Positions 33,064 to 41,066 of a stretch of DNA of 64,000 nucleotides are shown here, in pieces. The notes under the pieces are model-generated. The model made no database searches. It was not told where the DNA came from and saw only the letters and a list, made by a program, of their open reading frames with translations. The stretch covers positions 62,001-126,000 of the forward strand of contig CAJTVN010000001.1 of NCBI GenBank assembly GCA_910579685.1, read 5' to 3'. The stretch comes from an uncultured Lachnospiraceae bacterium (GTDB taxonomy: Bacteria > Bacillota > Clostridia > Lachnospirales > Lachnospiraceae). Positions within the stretch are counted from its first letter, which is position 1. Every line of letters begins with the position of its first letter. Both the position numbers and the translations under genes were made by a program.

Positions 33064-33146
33064 GTATGAATTCAGCCATGGCTCAGACTTTGGAGACTCC
33101 AACCGGGTCTTAGCTTCTGGCGGTTTAAAATAAGGAGGAGAAATCA
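33064..33146 (+). promoter_or_regulatory. rpsO leader, possible S15 autoregulatory RNA
   Basis: The leader contains a compact stem-loop (TTGGA, loop GAC, TCCAA, flanked by AGAC and GTCT; about 33087-33110) upstream of the TAAGGAGGAG ribosome site. S15 leaders in other bacteria bind S15 to repress rpsO, but structures differ between lineages and I could not match a known class. Confidence 0.3.
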
Positions 33147-33413
33147 ATGATTTCAAAGGAAAAGAAAACAGCGATCATGAAAGAGTATGCCACCTGCGAG
33201 AATGACACAGGTTCACCGGAGGTACAGGTTGCGGTACTTACGGCAAGGATTCAGGAGCTCACAGAGCATTTGAAACAGCATCCCAAGGACAATCATTCCA
33301 GAAGAGGTATGTTCAAGATGGTTGGTCAGAGACGAGGCTTGCTTGATTATCTTAAGAAGAAAGATATTGCAAGATACCGTGCTTTGATTGAGAGACTGGG
33401 ACTTAGAAAATAG
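33147..33413 (+). CDS. rpsO: Ribosomal protein S15
   Basis: An 88-residue primary 16S rRNA-binding protein of the 30S subunit. The pattern GSPEVQVAVLTARIQELTEH, then HPKDNHSRRGMFKMVGQR, is complete and the length is normal. AAGGAGGAG lies 7 bases upstream. It is followed after a hairpin by pnp, the usual rpsO-pnp pair. Confidence 0.99.
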   Translation: MISKEKKTAIMKEYATCENDTGSPEVQVAVLTARIQELTEHLKQHPKDNHSRRGMFKMVGQRRGLLDYLKKKDIARYRALIERLGLRK

Positions 33414-33432
33414 CAGATCAGTAAACCAGCAT

Positions 33433-33471
33433 GGCGGAGTATGCCGAAGGAATTCGGTTCCTCCGCCTTTT
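33433..33471 (+). terminator. rpsO-pnp intergenic hairpin (attenuator or RNase III site)
   Basis: GGCGGAG (33433-33439) pairs with CTCCGCC (33461-33467), enclosing a second stem CCGAA/TTCGG with a GGAA loop, then TTTT. It lies 20 bases after rpsO and 20 before pnp. It could partly terminate rpsO transcripts, or be the double-stranded processing target known from E. coli rpsO-pnp; both are inference. Confidence 0.7.
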
Positions 33472-33490
33472 AAACGAAAAGGAGAAGAAT

Positions 33491-35581
33491 ATGTACAAAA
33501 CATTTTCATTGGAGCTGGCGGGCCGTACCCTGAGCGTGGATATCGGCCGTGTCGGCAAGCAGGCAAACGGATGCGCCTTCATGCATTATGGAGATACAAC
33601 GGTACTTTCCACGGCCACGGCATCCGAGAAACCGAGAGAGGGAATCGACTTTTTCCCGCTCAGCGTGGAATATGAGGAGAAGCTGTATGCGGTGGGAAAG
33701 ATCCCCGGCGGCTTTAACAAGAGAGAGGGAAAGGCCAGCGAAAACGCTGTCCTTACGAGCCGAGTGATCGACAGACCCATGCGTCCCCTGTTTCCCAAGG
33801 ATTACAGAAATGACGTCACCTTGAACAATATGGTTATGAGCGTTGATCCGGAGTGCCGTCCGGAGCTGGTGGCGATGCTGGGTGCGGCTATCGCAACCTG
33901 CATTTCCGACATCCCCTTCGACGGCCCCTGCGCCATGACGCAGATGGGAATGATTGACGGCGAGTTCGTGGTGAACCCTTCCCAGGAGCAGTGGAAGATA
34001 GGCGATCTGAATCTGACCGTGGCCTCCACCAGAGAAAAAGTGATCATGATCGAGGCGGGCGCAAATGAGGTTCCGGAAGAGAAGATGATTGAAGCGATCT
34101 ACAAGGCCCATGAGGTGAACCAGACGATCATCGCCTTTATTGATAAGATTGTGGAGGAAACCGGAAAGCCAAAGCATGAGTATACAAGCTGTGCGGTTCC
34201 GGAGGAGCTGTTTGAGGCAATCAGACAGATCGTTCCTGCCGAGGAGATGGAAAAGGCTGTCTTTACGGATGAGAAGCAGGTGCGCGAGGAGAATATCCGC
34301 ATCATTACCGGAAAGCTGGAAGAGGCCTTTGCGGAGAACGAGGAGTGGCTGGCGCTTCTGGGCGAGGCGATTTATCAGTATGAGAAAAAGACGGTCCGCA
34401 AGATGATTCTGAAGGATCACAAGCGTCCTGACGGGCGTGAAATCACGCAGATCCGCCCTCTTGCGGCTGAGGTTGACATTATTCCCAGGGTTCACGGGTC
34501 CGCCATGTTCACGAGAGGACAGACGCAGATCTGCAATGTCTGCACCCTGGCTCCCCTGTCTGATCAGCAGAGAATTGACGGATTGGATGAGAACGAAGTG
34601 AGCAAGCGCTATATGCATCATTACAATTTCCCTTCCTACTCCGTGGGAGAGACCAAGGTTTCAAGGGGACCGGGAAGAAGAGAGATCGGCCACGGCGCAT
34701 TAGCCGAGAGAGCGCTGATTCCGGTACTGCCATCGGAAGAGGAATTCCCTTATGCGATCCGTACCGTGTCCGAGACCTTTGAGTCAAACGGCTCCACTTC
34801 CATGGCTTCCACCTGTGCGTCCTGTATGTCCCTGATGGCGGCCGGCGTTCCCATCAAGAAGATGGTGGCGGGTATTTCCTGCGGCCTCGTGACCGGCGAG
34901 GAGGATGATGATTACGTGCTTCTTACCGATATCCAGGGCCTGGAGGATTTCTTCGGCGACATGGATTTCAAGGTGACGGGAACCACGGAGGGGATCACGG
35001 CGATCCAGATGGATATCAAGATCCACGGACTGACAAGACCTATTGTGGAGGGGGCAATCGCAAGATGCCGCGAAGCCCGTCTTTTCATTATGGATAACTG
35101 TATGAAGCCGGCCATAGCGGAGCCCAGAAGCGAGGTTGGGCTTTATGCGCCCAAGATCATTTCCGTTCAGATTGATCCGGAGAAGATCGGGGACGTTGTG
35201 GGACAGAGAGGCAAGACCATCAATGAGATTATTGCCCGCACGGGTGTCAAGATCGATATCACGGATGATGGAAAGGTATCCGTATGCGGTACGGAGGCTG
35301 CCATGATGGACAAGGCGGTTGAGTACATCAAGACCATTGTGACCGACTATCAGGAAGGGCAGATTTTCAAGGGAATCGTGGTGAGCATCAAGGAGTTCGG
35401 AGCCTTTGTGGAATTCGCACCCGGCAAGGAGGGAATGGTTCACATTTCCAAGATTGCGAGAGAGAGAATTAACCGCGTGGAGGATGTTCTCACTCTCGGC
35501 GACAAGGTTACGGTTGTCTGCCTTGGCAAGGACAAGATGGGAAGAATGAGCTTTTCCATGAAGGATGTTGCGCAGAAGTAA
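33491..35581 (+). CDS. pnp: Polyribonucleotide nucleotidyltransferase (PNPase)
   Basis: A 696-residue phosphorolytic 3'-5' exoribonuclease of the RNA degradation machinery. Two RNase PH-like domains are seen (start MYKTFSLELAGRTL with GDTTVLSTATAS; second with FTRGQTQ and GPGRREIGHGALAERAL), separated by an all-helical domain. A KH domain (with VVGQRGKTINEIIARTGVKI) and a C-terminal S1 domain (EGMVHISKIARERI) complete it. I chose the ATG at 33491, seven bases after AAAAGGAG; an upstream ATG (33431) falls before the hairpin. A strong terminator follows. Confidence 0.98.
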   Translation: MYKTFSLELAGRTLSVDIGRVGKQANGCAFMHYGDTTVLSTATASEKPREGIDFFPLSVEYEEKLYAVGKIPGGFNKREGKASENAVLTSRVIDRPMRPLFPKDYRNDVTLNNMVMSVDPECRPELVAMLGAAIATCISDIPFDGPCAMTQMGMIDGEFVVNPSQEQWKIGDLNLTVASTREKVIMIEAGANEVPEEKMIEAIYKAHEVNQTIIAFIDKIVEETGKPKHEYTSCAVPEELFEAIRQIVPAEEMEKAVFTDEKQVREENIRIITGKLEEAFAENEEWLALLGEAIYQYEKKTVRKMILKDHKRPDGREITQIRPLAAEVDIIPRVHGSAMFTRGQTQICNVCTLAPLSDQQRIDGLDENEVSKRYMHHYNFPSYSVGETKVSRGPGRREIGHGALAERALIPVLPSEEEFPYAIRTVSETFESNGSTSMASTCASCMSLMAAGVPIKKMVAGISCGLVTGEEDDDYVLLTDIQGLEDFFGDMDFKVTGTTEGITAIQMDIKIHGLTRPIVEGAIARCREARLFIMDNCMKPAIAEPRSEVGLYAPKIISVQIDPEKIGDVVGQRGKTINEIIARTGVKIDITDDGKVSVCGTEAAMMDKAVEYIKTIVTDYQEGQIFKGIVVSIKEFGAFVEFAPGKEGMVHISKIARERINRVEDVLTLGDKVTVVCLGKDKMGRMSFSMKDVAQK

Positions 35582-35617
35582 GAGCGTATTTGACATAAAA
35601 CGGCAAACAGATACAAG

Positions 35618-35663
35618 AGCAGGTGTTTTCGGGATTTTGCCTCCGGAGGACACCTGCTTTTTT
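35618..35663 (+). terminator. Rho-independent terminator after pnp
   Basis: AGCAGGTGT and ACACCTGCT form a 9-bp stem enclosing an inner CCTCCGGAGG palindrome and end in six Ts. It separates pnp from the spoIIIA operon. Confidence 0.9.
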
Positions 35664-35665
35664 GA

Positions 35666-35694
35666 GTCATATCCGAGGTTTTTCATCATATATT
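35666..35694 (+). promoter_or_regulatory. Candidate sigma-E promoter of the spoIIIA operon
   Basis: GTCATATC (35666-35673), 13 bases and CATATATT (35687-35694) resemble the mother-cell sigma-E elements KMATATT and CATACAMT. The placement, 56 bases before spoIIIAA and just after a terminator, fits: spoIIIA is sigma-E dependent in Bacillus. Two -10 positions deviate. Confidence 0.55.
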
Positions 35695-35749
35695 GAGATA
35701 AGAGGTTGTACCATTTTTAACAGTCAAAGAAAGGAATACGGGAGCAAAT

Positions 35750-36685
35750 ATGAGGGAAGGACAGATATTAAACATTTTTCCCAGCCGTATCCGTGAGCGC
35801 TTCTGCCAGGTGTCGAGGAGGATGGAGGATCTTCAGGAGATCCGTCTTGTTGCGGGATGGCCGGTGAGAGTTGTCTGTCTGGGGGAGGAATATTTTCTGT
35901 CCCTTTCGGGTGAGATGACGAAAATTATCGGAGAAAGCTGCTGGCGTATTTCGCCGGGAGAGATGGATCAGATTCTGAATCATCTGTGCAGCTATTCCCG
36001 GTACGCTTACGAGGAGGATATCAGGCAGGGGTTTATCACGGTGCCGGGGGGACACCGGATCGGTATCGCCGGACAGGTTGTCCTCTCACAGGACGGAATC
36101 GTCAAAAACATGAAATATATCCGGTGCATGAATATCCGGATTTCCCATGAGATTCAGGGGGCGGCGGATCTTCTGATGCCTCTGATCCATGACAGGGAAA
36201 GACTGATGCATACCCTTGTCATTGCGCCGCCCGGCTGCGGCAAGACGACCATGCTTCGGGATCTTGTCAGACAGATATCCAATGGAAGCAGGTGGGCGCC
36301 GGGAAGACAGGTGGGGGTGGTGGACGAGAGATCGGAAATCGGCGGTTCCTATTTGGGTATTCCGGGAAATGACCTGGGAATGCGCACGGATCTTCTGGAC
36401 GCCTGTCCCAAAGTGCAGGGGATGATGATGCTGATACGTTCCATGGCCCCGGAGGTGATTGCGGTTGATGAGATCGGAGGAGAGCAAGACATGCAGGCGA
36501 TCCGCAGCGCATTGCGTTGCGGCTGCAGGATCCTGGCGACCATACACGGGGAGTCCATGGAGGACTTAAAGCGCAGAGGAATCGATGGGACGGTTTTTGA
36601 ACGGTTTGCCTTTCTGGGAAAGAAAGAGGGAAAATGCGTGATTCTCAATGTGCGGGGAAAAGAGGGAAGGGAGCTCTATGCTTAG
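35750..36685 (+). CDS. spoIIIAA: Stage III sporulation protein AA (ATPase)
   Basis: A 311-residue ATPase of the type II/IV secretion superfamily that powers or assembles the SpoIIIA-SpoIIQ channel between mother cell and forespore. The Walker A motif is APPGCGKTTML (159-169), followed by VVDERSEIGGS and the Walker B-like EVIAVDEIGGEQD. The N-terminal domain (about 1-130, with RYAYEEDIRQGFITVPGGHR) is typical. It is the first gene of a complete AA-AH operon and overlaps spoIIIAB by 8 bases. Confidence 0.97.
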   Translation: MREGQILNIFPSRIRERFCQVSRRMEDLQEIRLVAGWPVRVVCLGEEYFLSLSGEMTKIIGESCWRISPGEMDQILNHLCSYSRYAYEEDIRQGFITVPGGHRIGIAGQVVLSQDGIVKNMKYIRCMNIRISHEIQGAADLLMPLIHDRERLMHTLVIAPPGCGKTTMLRDLVRQISNGSRWAPGRQVGVVDERSEIGGSYLGIPGNDLGMRTDLLDACPKVQGMMMLIRSMAPEVIAVDEIGGEQDMQAIRSALRCGCRILATIHGESMEDLKRRGIDGTVFERFAFLGKKEGKCVILNVRGKEGRELYA

Positions 36686-37196
36686 GCTTACTGGAGCGCT
36701 TCTGCTTCTTGCGGGAACGGCCGGGTTTGCCCGATGCCTTTGCCGGGAGCGGAAAAGAGGGCTTTACAGTCTGAAGGAAATGAAACGTATGTACCAGCTG
36801 TTCCAAAGCGAAATCGAATACACGGGCCTTCCTCTTCCGGAAATTTTCCGGAACGTGTCGGAACAAATCGATTCGCCTTTTAAGGAGACCCTGCTGGAGA
36901 TCTGCAAAAGGTTGACCTGGGAGAGAGGAGAAAATCTTGCGGATGTCTGGAGAGGGCAGATGAAGATCTGCTTTGAGGCGCTTCCGCTTAAAAGCGAGGT
37001 CAGGGAGCTTGCGATGAAATTTCCGGAATGTGCGGGCTTTCATGCGAGAGAGGGACAAGCGAAAGAGATCGACCGCTTTATCCGGGAGATGGACCGATGG
37101 ATTTTACAGATGGAGGAAGAGGAAAAAAGCAAAAATAAAGTAATTATGAGCCTTGGAATCGCAGCGGGAATTTTTCTGATTGTTATCCTGCTGTAG
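36678..37196 (+). CDS. spoIIIAB: Stage III sporulation protein AB
   Basis: A 172-residue mother-cell membrane protein with an N-terminal hydrophobic segment (about 1-18) and a C-terminal one (about 155-172); the middle is helical and resembles GspF-like folds. Family features are GFARCLCRERKRGLYSLKEM and IEYTGLPLPEIF. The ATG at 36678, inside the end of spoIIIAA and seven bases after GGGAG, is the best start. Confidence 0.92.
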   Translation: MLRLTGALLLLAGTAGFARCLCRERKRGLYSLKEMKRMYQLFQSEIEYTGLPLPEIFRNVSEQIDSPFKETLLEICKRLTWERGENLADVWRGQMKICFEALPLKSEVRELAMKFPECAGFHAREGQAKEIDRFIREMDRWILQMEEEEKSKNKVIMSLGIAAGIFLIVILL

Positions 37197-37214
37197 AAGG
37201 GTAAGGGAGGAACC

Positions 37215-37409
37215 ATGGATATAAGCCTGATTTTTAGGATTGCCGCAGTAGGGATACTGGTCACAATTTTGAGCCAGATTTTAAAACACAGCGGAAGGGA
37301 GGAACACGCTTTTCTGATCAGCCTTGCGGGCCTTATTCTGGTTTTGACATGGATACTGCCCTATATTTATGATCTCTTTGTAATGATTCAGGATTTGTTC
37401 AGCCTTTAG
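37215..37409 (+). CDS. spoIIIAC: Stage III sporulation protein AC
   Basis: A 64-residue protein with two hydrophobic segments (about 5-22 and 32-52) joined by a short loop (ILKHSGREEHA), the normal size and layout for SpoIIIAC, a small membrane part of the feeding-tube channel. AAGGGAGGAA precedes the ATG. Confidence 0.93.
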   Translation: MDISLIFRIAAVGILVTILSQILKHSGREEHAFLISLAGLILVLTWILPYIYDLFVMIQDLFSL

Positions 37410-37421
37410 AGGAGAAAGCGG

Positions 37422-37808
37422 ATGGAAATTGTGAAGATTGGCATTCTGGGAATAGCGGGGGTGATGGTTGCGCTGCAGTTTCGGACCATAAAGCCCGAGA
37501 TCAGTCTGTATATGGGACTGGCTGTCAGCATACTCATCTTTTCCTTTTCTCTGGACGGGCTTTTCCGGATTCTCCAGAAGATGGAGGTCCTTCAGAGCTA
37601 TATTACCTCAGGGGATTCCTATTTCAGGCTGCTTTTCAAGGCCGTTGGAATCACCTATATCTGTGAGTTCTCCTCCTCCATCTGCAAGGATGCGGGGTAT
37701 GCGGCTGTGGCGGGGCAGATTGAGATATTCGGCAAGCTCACGGTACTTTTTATGGGAATGCCGGTACTGGCGGCAATCATTGAGAATATAAATGCGATTG
37801 CAGGATAA
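37422..37808 (+). CDS. spoIIIAD: Stage III sporulation protein AD
   Basis: A 128-residue protein with four hydrophobic segments, homologous in layout to SpoIIIAC plus extra helices. The conserved FRLLFKAVGITYICEFSSSICKDAGYAAVAGQIE (positions about 67-100) is the recognisable family block. GGAGAAAG precedes the ATG; it is 12 bases after spoIIIAC. Confidence 0.94.
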   Translation: MEIVKIGILGIAGVMVALQFRTIKPEISLYMGLAVSILIFSFSLDGLFRILQKMEVLQSYITSGDSYFRLLFKAVGITYICEFSSSICKDAGYAAVAGQIEIFGKLTVLFMGMPVLAAIIENINAIAG

Positions 37809-37820
37809 GGGGGCGGAAAA

Positions 37821-39026
37821 ATGAGAAGGCGCAGGCGGCTTTTTCAAAAGGGGCTCCTTGCGGCGCTGCTGTGTCTTCTGGTTCTGTGCAAAACCTCCGG
37901 CACGGTGCTTGCGGCGCAGGAGGGGACTGCAGGTGAGGAAGGCAGGGCTGATCAGGGAGCCGCAAAGGAGATGGAGGCGTTTATCTGGCAGCAGATGGAT
38001 GAATACGACCTTCAGGAAATCGAGGACGGCTTTGCGGAATTGTTTCCGCAGTACCGGCTGGACGTGGATCTTCTTTTTGCGCAGATACTGGAGGGGAAGG
38101 TTCTGGATGCGCTGTCCCTTTTTGCGGGAGGGATAAAGGATGGCGTGACGGCGGAATTCCTTGGGATGAAGGAGATCCTGATCTGTATTCTTGTGATCGG
38201 GATTATCTCCTCCCTGTTTTCCAATTTTGCTGATATTTTTGCGGGAGGACAGATTTCACAGACAGGATTTTATTTTTTGTATCTTTTCCTGATGGCCGTT
38301 CTCACAAGGGCGTTTGTGAGCGTGTCGCAGACGGCGGCGGACACGATAGAGAACATTGTGTTGTTTGTAAAATTGTTTATTCCCACCTGGTTTCTGTCGG
38401 TGGGAGCCGCATCGGGAAGTGCAACCGCTGTCTTCTATTACCAGATGATGCTGCTTGGCGCCTATTTTATCGAGAGCTTTCTGATGACGGCGCTTCTGCC
38501 CTTTGTATACAGCTATGTGATTCTCGCCCTTTTGAACGGGATCTGGGCGGAAGAGAGGCTGACGCTGCTTTTGGATTTTATCAAAAAGGCCATTATCACG
38601 GCGCTTAAGGTCATTATGGGGATGATAACCGGCCTGAGCATGGTGCAGGCTGTGATTGTCCCGGTGGTGGATCGGCTGAAAATATCGGCCTTCCGCAGAG
38701 CTGTTTCGGCAATACCCGGTGTGGGCGGCGTGGCCGAAGGGATTACGGAGCTGGTGATCGGTTCTGCGGTTCTGATCAAAAACAGTCTCGGGATTCTTCT
38801 TCTTGTGCTGATTTTGGCGGTATGCCTTCTGCCTCTGGTAAGGATTGTGGCAGTGGCGGGGCTCGTGAAGCTGGGAGCGGCGCTTACCGGAATTATGAGC
38901 GATAAGAGAATCTCCGGCTGTGCGGACCGGGTCGGGGAGGGGTGTTTTCTCCTTTTCCGCTGTGTGTTTACGGCGGCGGCCCTGTTTTTAATCGTGATCG
39001 GAGTGGTAGCCTATACGGTTAAGTGA
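37821..39026 (+). CDS. spoIIIAE: Stage III sporulation protein AE
   Basis: A 401-residue polytopic membrane protein of the SpoIIIA channel. A signal-peptide-like N-terminus (about 1-32, ending VLAAQ) is followed by an extracellular region (about 33-110) and seven or eight membrane helices, with family blocks AAGSATAVFYYQ-like and GITELVIGSAVLIKNS. The gene ends with AAGTGA just before spoIIIAF. Confidence 0.94.
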   Translation: MRRRRRLFQKGLLAALLCLLVLCKTSGTVLAAQEGTAGEEGRADQGAAKEMEAFIWQQMDEYDLQEIEDGFAELFPQYRLDVDLLFAQILEGKVLDALSLFAGGIKDGVTAEFLGMKEILICILVIGIISSLFSNFADIFAGGQISQTGFYFLYLFLMAVLTRAFVSVSQTAADTIENIVLFVKLFIPTWFLSVGAASGSATAVFYYQMMLLGAYFIESFLMTALLPFVYSYVILALLNGIWAEERLTLLLDFIKKAIITALKVIMGMITGLSMVQAVIVPVVDRLKISAFRRAVSAIPGVGGVAEGITELVIGSAVLIKNSLGILLLVLILAVCLLPLVRIVAVAGLVKLGAALTGIMSDKRISGCADRVGEGCFLLFRCVFTAAALFLIVIGVVAYTVK

Positions 39027-39037
39027 GGAGTGCAGAC

Positions 39038-39565
39038 ATGGTTCAGATTATCAAGGAGGTTGGGATTTTCATTGTGATTGCCCAGGCGGTTCTCTATTTC
39101 GTGCCGGGAGAATCCTACGTGAAATATGTAAAAATCATTATCGGAATTATTATGATAGCCCAAATGGCGCAGCCGCTCCTTCTTCTGGTAAGCGAAGGGG
39201 CGTGGGAGCAGATCCTGGAACAGTCACTGGATATCCGGGAGCTTCCGGCGTTTGGCGCCGCACAGGCAGAGGACGGAAAAAGCAGGGTCGGACAGAATCT
39301 GGAAAGAGAGCTGGCAATGCGTCTGAACGAACAATCCGCCGAAGGCTATATCGTCCGGAGAGTGGAGATAAGAGAGGAAGAAGAGTGCGCAGGGATTACG
39401 GTTTCTGTTTCCAGACAGGAGCAGACGGACGGGAAGATCCGGATTGAAAACATAACGGTGGGAGAAAAGGAGGCGGATGATGGGGAAAAACAGATGTTGA
39501 GGGAGCATTTCGCACAGGCGCTGGGGATGAAAGCAGAGGATGTGGAAGTGGAGATTTTGGAATGA
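39038..39565 (+). CDS. spoIIIAF: Stage III sporulation protein AF
   Basis: A 175-residue protein with two N-terminal membrane helices (about 5-25 and 32-50) and a C-terminal domain facing the intermembrane space (about 90-175) that in Bacillus has a ring-building-like fold. I chose the ATG at 39038, seven bases after GAGGAG; a GTG at 39023 overlapping the spoIIIAE stop is possible but less well placed. Confidence 0.9.
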   Translation: MVQIIKEVGIFIVIAQAVLYFVPGESYVKYVKIIIGIIMIAQMAQPLLLLVSEGAWEQILEQSLDIRELPAFGAAQAEDGKSRVGQNLERELAMRLNEQSAEGYIVRRVEIREEEECAGITVSVSRQEQTDGKIRIENITVGEKEADDGEKQMLREHFAQALGMKAEDVEVEILE

Positions 39566-39578
39566 CCGGGAGGGCTTG

Positions 39579-40235
39579 ATGGAGGAGAAGGATGCGGTAA
39601 AAAAGGCTTTGGATTTCCGGAAGCTGAAAAAAGAAAACTTTGTGGTACTGTTTCTGATCGGCCTTTTGCTGCTAGTGATTGCCTGGCCGCCCGGAAACAA
39701 AAAAGAGGAAAGGGAATCGTCACAGTCCGGTATATTGGACACGGAAGGGAGTATAATGGGATTATCGAAGAAGGATGCGGAGGATTCGTCAGATGAAGGG
39801 GAGGGACCGGTTCCGGGACAGGAAGAGCTTTCGGCTTACCGCAATTCCATGGAAAGGGCCCTTGAGGAGGTTTTAGCCAGCATGGAGGGAGCCGGGAAGG
39901 TTAAGGTGATGATCACGCTGAAAACCTCCGGCGAGGCCATTGTGGAAAAGGATTTTACGACAGAGAGCAGCCTTTCCGAGGAGGCGGATTCCCAGGGGGG
40001 AAGCCGCAGCCAAAGCCAGAGCGGCAGGTCCGCCGAAACCGTCTATACGAGCGGTTCCAAAGGCAGCTCCGCTCCCTATGTGAAACAGATTGTCTGCCCC
40101 AGGATCGAAGGGGTCGTGGTCTGTGCCCAGGGCGGCGGAAACCAGAGCGTAAATAAAAATATTACGGAGGCAATTCAGGCATTATTCGGAATAGAAGCTC
40201 ATAAAATTAAAGTAATCAAAATGAGTTCAAAATAA
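39579..40235 (+). CDS. spoIIIAG: Stage III sporulation protein AG
   Basis: A 218-residue single-pass protein that forms the large ring of the SpoIIIA-SpoIIQ complex in Bacillus. One membrane segment (about 22-40), a linker with Glu/Ser-rich sequence, a ring-building domain (YRNSMERALEEVLASMEGAGKVKVMITL) interrupted by a Ser/Gln/Gly-rich insertion (about 135-160), and the family end KNITEAIQALFGIEAHKIKVIKM. The ATG at 39579 follows CGGGAGGGC. Confidence 0.93.
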   Translation: MEEKDAVKKALDFRKLKKENFVVLFLIGLLLLVIAWPPGNKKEERESSQSGILDTEGSIMGLSKKDAEDSSDEGEGPVPGQEELSAYRNSMERALEEVLASMEGAGKVKVMITLKTSGEAIVEKDFTTESSLSEEADSQGGSRSQSQSGRSAETVYTSGSKGSSAPYVKQIVCPRIEGVVVCAQGGGNQSVNKNITEAIQALFGIEAHKIKVIKMSSK

Positions 40236-40248
40236 AGGAGATGTGGAC

Positions 40249-40992
40249 TTGAAGAATATGGTGAAAAAGAATCAGATCATGATCACGGCCCTTGCAATCA
40301 TGATTGCGGTGGCGGGCTACCTGAATTTCGCAGGAGGCAGGATTACGGACGAGGAGATTATGGCTACCGGAACGGATTCGGCGGTGATTGCGGACGAGGC
40401 ACAGATGACGCAGGAGGATACGGAAGTGGCGTCCCTGTTTGAAATTTCGGATGAGGATATGGAGACGGCGGAAATTACGGATATCGAGAGCATGGATTCC
40501 GAGGTGGTGACGGATCAGGAAAACTATCTGGAGGAAACCATGGAGGAAATGATGGCGAGAACATCAGATGAGGCCGTGGAGAACCAGATATCCGACACGC
40601 AGGCTCCCGGGGAAGCGGTTTTTACTTCCTCCGCAAGTCTGGATACCTTATCGGGCGCAAAGCTGATGAAGGAGCAGGTCAGGGCCAAGAACAAAGAAAC
40701 CCTGATGGAGATCATCAATAATGTAAATATCAGCGAGGAACAGAAGCAGGAGGCGGTGGACGGAATGATCGCTCTCACCGACATTGCGGAGAAGGAGACG
40801 GCGGCCGAAATCCTGCTGGAGGCGAAAGGGTTTGAGGACGTGGTGGTGAGCATCACCGACGGCATGGTGGATGTGGTGGTGAATACTGCGGATCTCAGCG
40901 AGGCCCAGCGGGCGCAGATCGAGGATATCGTGGTGCGCAAGACAGGGATTGGAGCGGAAAATATTATAATCAGCACTATTGCGCAGGATTAA
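40249..40992 (+). CDS. spoIIIAH: Stage III sporulation protein AH
   Basis: A 247-residue protein with an N-terminal membrane anchor (about 8-27, after KNMVKKNQI) and an extracellular region that ends in a YscJ/ring-building-like domain (about 140-247), which binds SpoIIQ across the intermembrane space. The long acidic linker (about 35-120) is rich in Glu, Asp and Thr. The best start is TTG at 40249, eight bases after AAGGAG; GTG at 40243 is too close and ATG at 40258 too far from that site. It is the last gene of the operon. Confidence 0.9.
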   Translation: MKNMVKKNQIMITALAIMIAVAGYLNFAGGRITDEEIMATGTDSAVIADEAQMTQEDTEVASLFEISDEDMETAEITDIESMDSEVVTDQENYLEETMEEMMARTSDEAVENQISDTQAPGEAVFTSSASLDTLSGAKLMKEQVRAKNKETLMEIINNVNISEEQKQEAVDGMIALTDIAEKETAAEILLEAKGFEDVVVSITDGMVDVVVNTADLSEAQRAQIEDIVVRKTGIGAENIIISTIAQD

Positions 40993-40996
40993 TCTG

Positions 40997-41005
40997 TGAT
41001 AGAAT
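40997..41005 (+). promoter_or_regulatory. Possible extended -10 promoter of deoB
   Basis: TGA followed by TAGAAT (41000-41005) forms an extended -10 just after spoIIIAH, with a poor -35 (TTGCGC, 15 bases upstream). It would place the start 55 bases before deoB. Confidence 0.35.
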
Positions 41006-41066
41006 AGGATAGCGGATGATCCATCCAGGTTACGAGAGACAACAATAAGAAGAAAGGAACACCGGA

